Assembly: GCA_946482625.1 (NCBI GenBank)
Contig: CAMLSH010000024.1
Location: forward strand, 1 to 16,619
From: an uncultured Opitutaceae bacterium
GTDB lineage: Bacteria > Verrucomicrobiota > Verrucomicrobiae > Opitutales > Opitutaceae
Length of the DNA: 16,619 bases
Direction of reading: 5' to 3'
Each line of letters opens with the position of its first letter. The stretch's first letter is position 1. The position numbers were made by a program, and so were the translations under genes. The notes below the pieces were generated by a model, which had not been told where the DNA came from, did no database searches, and saw only the letters and a program-made list of their open reading frames with translations. This document shows positions 1 to 4,375 of this stretch, piece after piece.

Positions 1-123
1 GCGCGTTGGATCAGACCTCGATCCGCGTTTTCCGCGTCTCACTCAATTCGACATCGCTCAGCGTGCGCGGAGCGCCCGCTCCACCTCGGACAGATTCGCG
101 CCATGCAAACGCGCTTCACCCGC
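1..123. other. Left edge, no supportable gene
   Basis: This stretch lies downstream of the minus-strand membrane protein gene. Only short minus-strand open frames cross it, for example one of about 21 codons from the ATG at 104. None has a recognisable product or a clear ribosome-binding site. A minus-strand frame that ends with TGA at 11-13 gives a plausible-looking C-terminus (ELSETRKTRIEV) but has no convincing start after the preceding gene's stop. I see no terminator hairpin here. Confidence 0.4.
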
Positions 124-1005
124 TCACTCGTACCGCGCGCTGCGGCCGAAATAGTTGAGCAGCCAGATTTCTTTCCACACGCGGTAGCGGCCTTCGTAGG
201 TCATCCGGCCAAAATCCTCCCGGTCCGCATGCGGCATGAGGAAGCCCAACTCCGTGTTCACTTGGTCGAGTTCACGTTGTTGCGCGTTCAGGTCGGATAG
301 CGGCTCTGTACTCCACGGCAGCGGCATCTCGTTGGCCTTGGCCATGCGCGCGCGGTGACGCGCCAGCAGACTCGCCAGCGAACGCGTCCAAGGGCGGCGC
401 TCAACCAGCCAGTTCTCCGGATAGAAACCACCAAAGGGCAGGTAAAGGTTGTCGGTGACGTAGCGATAGCCGCTCACCGTCAGCGTGGAGAGGCTGCAAC
501 AGACCGAAATCGCGCCGTTCACTTGGGGGAGAAACGTGATCTGCACGCGGGTCGTCGCGGCGGCGTCTTGATAAACGGATACGCGCAACTGCACGCCCTG
601 ACCGACATCGGCCTTGAGCGCTTCGACCTGGCGAAAGTTTTGTGCGCGGAGCCATTCGCGCAGTTTCAGCAAACGCGGATTGGTCGGCCACTCTTCGCCG
701 GAGGTGTTGACGCTGAACTTGGGAAACAGTGGCAACGAACTCACGCTGAGCGCTTTGATCGCGAGCCAGTTGTAGAGCGTTTCACCCAGAAACCAGATCA
801 GCAGGAAAGCCACCGCCACAACCCAGTACGGCCGGTCGATCCAGTTGTAGTGCGTCGCGATCAAGGCGCCGCCCGTTCCAAAAATGATCCACCGCAACCA
901 GCGGTTGACGATCGCCAGCACCGGGGAGGCGAGCCGCAGGTTGAGCTGAAACAGCGCGAACGAAACGATCGTTCCCGCAAAGATCAGGTAGGTGGGGTCG
1001 AACAT
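124..1005 (-). CDS. Membrane protein of unknown function, three N-terminal TM segments
   Basis: I do not recognise the family of this 293-residue protein. Seen: three hydrophobic segments at about residues 6-24, 36-51 and 59-82, then a soluble C-terminal region of about 210 residues rich in Arg, Leu and Trp. It has no signal peptide cleavage site, no catalytic motif and no nucleotide-binding loop. The soluble part ends with an aromatic stretch (VWKEIWLLNYFGR). It lies directly downstream of dnaN on the same strand, 66 nt away, but a strong intrinsic terminator fills most of that gap and its T-run ends 9 nt before the ATG. Expression therefore depends on terminator read-through or on a promoter giving an almost leaderless transcript. 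There is no Shine-Dalgarno sequence (leader GCCTCTCCC). The start is supported because it begins right before the first membrane segment. A role linked to dnaN is not implied. Confidence 0.75.
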   Translation of the reverse strand: MFDPTYLIFAGTIVSFALFQLNLRLASPVLAIVNRWLRWIIFGTGGALIATHYNWIDRPYWVVAVAFLLIWFLGETLYNWLAIKALSVSSLPLFPKFSVNTSGEEWPTNPRLLKLREWLRAQNFRQVEALKADVGQGVQLRVSVYQDAAATTRVQITFLPQVNGAISVCCSLSTLTVSGYRYVTDNLYLPFGGFYPENWLVERRPWTRSLASLLARHRARMAKANEMPLPWSTEPLSDLNAQQRELDQVNTELGFLMPHADREDFGRMTYEGRYRVWKEIWLLNYFGRSARYE

Positions 1006-1014
1006 GGGAGAGGC

Positions 1015-1045
1015 AAAAAGGGCGGCAGGTCGAAACCCGCCGCCC
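1015..1045 (-). terminator. Rho-independent terminator after dnaN
   Basis: On the minus strand the sequence forms GGGCGGC/GCCGCCC (7 bp, 1020-1026 with 1039-1045). One mismatch and a further 3-bp GGT/ACC stem close a 4-nt loop at 1031-1034. The stem is followed at once by TTTTT (complement of 1015-1019). It begins 26 nt after the dnaN stop codon and ends 9 nt before the start codon of the next gene on that strand, so it could also act as an attenuator for that gene. Confidence 0.85.
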
Positions 1046-1071
1046 GAGAATCAGGAAATATGGCCGGCGGA

Positions 1072-2196
1072 TTAGCTCAAGCGGACCGGCATGATCACAC
1101 AAATGAAGCTCTCCAGCGTCTTGAAAACGCCTGGGCTCACTTCGTCTTTGAGTTCAAAGAACACCTCGTCCTTCGCGAGCGCGCGAAGCGGGTCCATGAT
1201 GAACTGGGGATTGAACGCGACCTGGAGGTCCGGGCCGCTGTAGGCGATCGCCATCGATTCGTGCGCCTCGCCGAAATCGGGGCTTTGCGCGGTGATTTCG
1301 AGGAGATTGCTGGTGACCTTGATCTTCACCGAGTTCGACTTCTCGCTGCACACAAGCGCGGCGCGGTGGACGCATTGCTGGAAGAGTTCGCGCTCCAGCT
1401 TGATGCGCTGGTGGGTCTCTTTCGGGATGACCTGATTGTAGTTCGGGTAGTTACCTTCGACGACTTTCGAGTAAAGGTAGATGCTGTCGATCAGGCCGCT
1501 GGTGTCCTTGTCGGTGTTGAGCTGGAAGGCCGCACGGCGGTCGTTAAACGAGATCTTCAGCTTCTCCCCCTTGTCCAGCATGCGGAGGAGCTCTCCGACC
1601 GTCTTGGCGGGCAGGATTATGCTTCCTGCGCTGGCGGCGGGGACGTCGAGCTCCTTGGAAATGAGCGCGAGACGACGACCATCCGTGGCCACGAGCGAGA
1701 GCTTCCCGTCTTTGAAGTTAAAATACACGCCGTTGAGGATGTAGCGCGTCTCGTCGGTCGACTGGGCGTAGGCGACGCTCTTAAGCATCGCGGTGAGCTC
1801 GGCTTGCTCGAGGGTGAAGGACTTCTCGTCGCCGAACTCCGGCAGCGGGGGAAACTCTTCCTTGCCGATGCCCATGATTTTGAAATTGGAACCGCCCGAA
1901 GCCAGTTTCACCTGGTGATTGGGCGAGGCGTCGAAGACCACATCGACGTTCGGCAGCTCGCGGACGATCGTGGCGAGGCGTTTGACGGGGAGCGTGACGG
2001 AGCCGGGTTCTTTGACCTCGGCCTTGATTTTGCAGCGGATGCCCAGATCCAGATTCGTCGTGGTGAGCGTGATGTGGTCCTTCTCCGCCTCGATAAGCAC
2101 GTTGCTCAGGATGGGCATGGTGGCTTTCGAGCCCACCACGTTGAGAACTTGGGCGAGTCCGTTGCTGAAGTGATCGCGATTGATCTTAAATTTCAT
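1072..2196 (-). CDS. dnaN: DNA polymerase III beta subunit (sliding clamp)
   Basis: This is the ring-shaped processivity clamp that tethers DNA polymerase III and other partners to DNA during replication and repair. The 374 residues are close to the usual length of about 366-375. Landmarks in order are the domain-1 end [10 protein letters not shown] (111-120), [13 protein letters not shown] (148-160), ATDGRRLAL (170-178), VVEGNYPNY (245-253), [13 protein letters not shown] (328-340) and the C-terminal CVIMPVRL that closes the partner-binding pocket. All three clamp domains are present and uninterrupted. The gene has its own upstream promoter candidate at 2252-2280 and a strong terminator at 1015-1045, so it is probably monocistronic. 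The start is fixed by the classic N-terminus [10 protein letters not shown]. No Shine-Dalgarno sequence is visible (leader CTCCAGCCATCC). dnaA and recF, frequent neighbours of dnaN, are absent here. Confidence 0.97.
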   Translation of the reverse strand: MKFKINRDHFSNGLAQVLNVVGSKATMPILSNVLIEAEKDHITLTTTNLDLGIRCKIKAEVKEPGSVTLPVKRLATIVRELPNVDVVFDASPNHQVKLASGGSNFKIMGIGKEEFPPLPEFGDEKSFTLEQAELTAMLKSVAYAQSTDETRYILNGVYFNFKDGKLSLVATDGRRLALISKELDVPAASAGSIILPAKTVGELLRMLDKGEKLKISFNDRRAAFQLNTDKDTSGLIDSIYLYSKVVEGNYPNYNQVIPKETHQRIKLERELFQQCVHRAALVCSEKSNSVKIKVTSNLLEITAQSPDFGEAHESMAIAYSGPDLQVAFNPQFIMDPLRALAKDEVFFELKDEVSPGVFKTLESFICVIMPVRLS

Positions 2197-2251
2197 GGAT
2201 GGCTGGAGGGGGTCACTGGCTCAGCGGCTAAAGGAAATTAACAAAGTCTAA

Positions 2252-2280
2252 ATAATACCTAGTTCAATAATGAATGTTAT
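2252..2280 (-). promoter_or_regulatory. Candidate sigma-70-type promoter for dnaN
   Basis: Read on the minus strand, ATAACA (complement of 2275-2280; 4 of 6 to TTGACA) is followed after exactly 17 nt by TATTAT (complement of 2252-2257; 5 of 6 to TATAAT). It lies in the only clearly AT-rich stretch of the neighbourhood. Transcription would start near 2245, leaving a leader of about 50 nt before the dnaN ATG. It lies just downstream of the probable pssA terminator, as expected for an independent dnaN unit. This rests on sequence match only. Confidence 0.45.
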
Positions 2281-2300
2281 CAGTATCAGTATGGGGTGTG

Positions 2301-2326
2301 AAAAAGACCGATAACCGATCATTTTT
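2301..2326 (-). terminator. Probable intrinsic terminator downstream of pssA
   Basis: On the minus strand the sequence reads AAAAA-T-GATCGG-TTA-TCGGTC-TTTTT. It is a 6-bp stem with two G-T wobbles and a 3-nt loop, flanked by an A-run that can pair with the following T-run. The wobbles make the minus strand the better-paired direction. It lies 110 nt after the pssA stop and immediately upstream of the dnaN promoter candidate. The stem is modest, hence moderate confidence. Confidence 0.5.
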
Positions 2327-2385
2327 CGCTCGGGAAATGGTGTCGCCGCGCGCTGTGAACAAGCGAGAAATCACGTCGGATAAAA

Positions 2386-2424
2386 GGGCGGTTGTTCGCA
2401 TCGTCAAAGTTGTTGGGCGGTTGT
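2386..2424. repeat. Short direct repeat in the pssA-dnaN intergenic region
   Basis: GGGCGGTTGT occurs at 2386-2395 and again at 2415-2424, a spacing of 29 bp. Each copy is followed at a somewhat different distance by a related (A/G)AAGTTG(T/C)T stretch. It lies just downstream of the pssA stop codon and upstream of the terminator candidate. The function is unknown and it may be a chance duplication. Confidence 0.35.
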
Positions 2425-2435
2425 CGTGAAGTTGC

Positions 2436-3317
2436 TCACACTTTCGGCCCAAACGGTGGATGGGTGATCGCGTGGCCGGCCGAACGCCGGCGCCAATGAC
2501 GGATGAGGCCAAAAAAAATGTAGCCGAGACAAATCACGAGGAATCCGAATTCTTTGTAGAAAACCACAAGGCTGCCCAAGACCAGCAGGCCGATGAACGG
2601 GATGAGCCGCGTTTGCGTCTGCATGCCGAGGTTTTTTCCGCTCGGGTAGCGGATGGTGCTCATCATCAGGAGGGCGATCATCACCATCAACGGAGGGAGC
2701 ACGAGGGCCCAGCGGTTCAAGGATTTGTCCGCCTGGACCAGCTCGACTAGGAAAAGCACGGTCGCCGCCACGGTGCTTGCTGCGGCCGGCACGGGCAGGC
2801 CGATGAAGTCCTTGCTCGATTCTTTCGCCGACCGATGGAGGAGCGGATTCGTGATGACGTTAAACCGCGCGAGCCGCATGGCCGCACAAAGCAGGTAAAT
2901 GAAGCCTACGCACCAGCCGATGTTGCGGAACCACTCGTAGCCGGTGACGGAGGTCGGTGCTAGAATAAAGAAGAACATCATCAGCGCTGGCGCGATGCCG
3001 AAGGAGATCACGTCGGCCAGCGAGTCGAACTCCGCGCCGAACAACGATTCCCGACCACCCATGCGCGCCAGCCGGCCATCGAGCGCGTCAAAGGCGGCGG
3101 CTCCAAAAATGAAATACACGGCGAACCGGTAGTGATCGGTGTTGGTGTTTCCCTGATAAAGTCCACCCAGGCTCTCGGCAAGGCGCGCCTGGATGCAGTG
3201 GATGACGGACATGAAGCCGCAGAACAGATTTCCCGCCGTCATCAGGTTCGGCAGGAAGTAAATGCGGCTGGCGTTTCTGACGTGGTAGGGATCCTCCTGC
3301 GGATCGAGTGCAGCCAT
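2436..3317 (-). CDS. pssA: CDP-diacylglycerol-serine O-phosphatidyltransferase
   Basis: This integral membrane enzyme transfers the phosphatidyl group of CDP-diacylglycerol to L-serine, making phosphatidylserine, the precursor of phosphatidylethanolamine. The full CDP-alcohol phosphatidyltransferase signature is visible: D80-G81-x2-A84-R85-x8-G94-x3-D98-x3-D102, with the aspartates that bind the metal and substrate. The N-terminal PNLMTAGNLFCGF (23-35) is typical of the PssA branch. Several hydrophobic segments follow, and the C-terminus is basic. Its 293 residues fit the bacterial type II enzymes. The RelE-like gene upstream on the same strand ends 9 nt before the pssA ATG, so the two are probably co-transcribed. 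The decarboxylase gene psd, often a neighbour, is not in the window. There is no Shine-Dalgarno sequence before the ATG (leader CCCCGCCCC). Confidence 0.93.
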   Translation of the reverse strand: MAALDPQEDPYHVRNASRIYFLPNLMTAGNLFCGFMSVIHCIQARLAESLGGLYQGNTNTDHYRFAVYFIFGAAAFDALDGRLARMGGRESLFGAEFDSLADVISFGIAPALMMFFFILAPTSVTGYEWFRNIGWCVGFIYLLCAAMRLARFNVITNPLLHRSAKESSKDFIGLPVPAAASTVAATVLFLVELVQADKSLNRWALVLPPLMVMIALLMMSTIRYPSGKNLGMQTQTRLIPFIGLLVLGSLVVFYKEFGFLVICLGYIFFGLIRHWRRRSAGHAITHPPFGPKV

Positions 3318-3326
3318 GGGGCGGGG

Positions 3327-3677
3327 TTATTTGGTCAGGGTTTCGAGGTACTTCCAAAACTTCGAGTGTTGCTCGACCAGCTGGTCTTCCGACACGGGGA
3401 GTTTGTTGCGCAGCAGGAAGTCCTCGAGGGAGTTCTTGTGCAGGATGTACAGGGTGTGAAGCGTGTCTCCTGTGACCTCGAAATAGAAGCGGAAGTCGCC
3501 CGCGCGCAACCGGTAGAGCGTGTGTCCCCCCCGGGCGAAACGCCCGAGCGGTTCACGCGGATTCGCGAGGTCGGTCGCGCGCAATCCGCTGATCGGCGAG
3601 ATCGCGTCCAGCTGCGTGAGTTTGTCGAGCTTGTTGAGCTCGCGCATCGCTTGTTCGGAAAAAGTGACTTGGTACAT
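3327..3677 (-). CDS. RelE/ParE-superfamily toxin-fold protein without adjacent antitoxin
   Basis: The 116-residue product begins MYQVTFSEQAMRELNKL, the usual beta strand plus helix opening of RelE/ParE-fold proteins. The family core follows: L54-YRLRAGDFRFYFEV at about 54-68, then LHTLYILHKNS (73-83). Known family members are mRNA-cleaving ribosome-dependent toxins (RelE) or gyrase poisons (ParE). The final basic position is Lys in HKNS where many toxins have HR. A C-terminal extension of about 30 residues (87-116) goes beyond the normal fold. No small antitoxin gene lies on either side: pssA follows after 9 nt, and upstream is a divergent EF-hand gene. The ATG at 3677 fits the family N-terminus. 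A GTG at 3746 in the same frame would add 23 residues that do not resemble the fold. A toxin function is inferred from fold only; it may be a domesticated or regulatory protein. Confidence 0.75.
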   Translation of the reverse strand: MYQVTFSEQAMRELNKLDKLTQLDAISPISGLRATDLANPREPLGRFARGGHTLYRLRAGDFRFYFEVTGDTLHTLYILHKNSLEDFLLRNKLPVSEDQLVEQHSKFWKYLETLTK

Positions 3678-3767
3678 GCCGGTCGGCTGCACGGCTGTAA
3701 CCTGAAATGGCGGCGAACGTCTGAGGAAAAACCAAACATTCACCACTCAACTTAACCGATCTCAGCC

Positions 3768-4241
3768 ATGAAGCCTTCGTCTCTAGCTCCAGCCCTTCTC
3801 GCAGCAATGCTATTCCTCCAGCCCGCCCTCCACGCCGAAGACACACCCGCCGAAATGGACGGCGCCACAACCGAAAATGCCAGCATGCCCCCGCAACGCC
3901 ACGCGGAGATCATGAAACGCTTCGACAAGAACGGCGACGGCAAGCTCGACGACGACGAAAAAGCCGCCGCGAAGGAGTACAACCGCAGCGAGACCACCGG
4001 TCGTCAGGCCAAGATGCGCGAGCGCCTCGGCAAACGCGCGCTCGAGAAATTCGACAAAGACGGCGATGGGAAGCTCAACGAAGCCGAGCGCGCGGAAGTC
4101 GCCAAGGCCATCGAGAACGATCCGCGTCTTGTGAGACGTTTCGACAAGGATGGAGACGGCAAACTGAACGACACCGAAAAAGCCGCCGCCCGCGAAGCGT
4201 TTAAGGAGAGAGGCGAAAAACGCGCCGGTAAGAGCGAGTAA
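3768..4241 (+). CDS. Secreted EF-hand calcium-binding protein
   Basis: The 157-residue protein starts with a signal peptide of about 23 residues, basic then hydrophobic and ending LHA before EDT. Three canonical 12-residue EF-hand loops follow at D53-E64 (DKNGDGKLDDDE), D96-E107 (DKDGDGKLNEAE) and D126-E137 (DKDGDGKLNDTE). Each has acidic or amide residues at positions 1, 3 and 5, Gly at 6, and Glu at 12. The helices between them are rich in Ala, Lys, Glu and Arg. It would bind Ca2+ in the periplasm or outside the cell. An odd number of EF-hands leaves one unpaired, suggesting a partner, dimerisation or a lost hand. It is transcribed divergently from the RelE-like gene across about 90 bp. A palindromic repeat lies 12 nt beyond its stop. 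The biological role is unknown. No Shine-Dalgarno sequence is visible (leader GATCTCAGCC). Confidence 0.85.
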   Translation: MKPSSLAPALLAAMLFLQPALHAEDTPAEMDGATTENASMPPQRHAEIMKRFDKNGDGKLDDDEKAAAKEYNRSETTGRQAKMRERLGKRALEKFDKDGDGKLNEAERAEVAKAIENDPRLVRRFDKDGDGKLNDTEKAAAREAFKERGEKRAGKSE

Positions 4242-4253
4242 ACGAGTTTGCCC

Positions 4254-4330
4254 GTAGCCGCGTCACTTAAGGCGCGGAAGAGTCGTCGAAATCCAAACCG
4301 CGTCTTAAGTGACGCGGCTGCCTTTCAGAG
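4254..4330 (+). repeat. Palindromic repeat element, copy 1 (intergenic)
   Basis: The left arm 4254-4277 begins GTAGCCGCGTC and the right arm 4298-4321 carries GACGCGGCTGC. They pair over 22 of 24 positions around a 20-nt loop. The right arm is followed after two bases by TTCAGAG (4324-4330), which also follows copy 2 at 5810-5888, so the element has a direction and may span about 77 bp. Read from GTA it has no stop codon and would encode VAASLKARKS...VLSDAAAFQS. It lies between the EF-hand gene and the transporter gene, where its hairpin could also stop transcription or protect an mRNA end, although no T-run follows. Confidence 0.85.
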
Positions 4331-4375
4331 CAACGCCCCCTTGCCAACGCCCGTGCTGAAATCCATGCAGGCACC

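Noticed and set aside
355..2241. A 628-codon open frame on the plus strand
   Set aside because: It runs antisense to the unmistakable dnaN and the membrane protein gene, has no recognisable domain and is Arg/Asp/Val-rich in the way antisense frames of high-GC genes are. It is a compositional shadow.
2197..2435. A replication origin (DnaA boxes) next to dnaN
   Set aside because: The best matches to TTATNCACA on either strand (TGTGAACAA, TGTGAAAAA) have two mismatches and are not clustered. dnaA is not present.
2264..2512. An 82-codon minus-strand frame overlapping the end of pssA and the intergenic region
   Set aside because: It spans the terminator and promoter candidates, overlaps the pssA C-terminus in another frame, and has no ribosome-binding site or known product.
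4254..4321. The inverted repeat as an ordinary rho-independent terminator of the EF-hand gene
   Set aside because: The stem is long and no T-run follows. A sister copy lies inside a coding sequence, so a dispersed repeat explains it better, although it may still influence mRNA ends.
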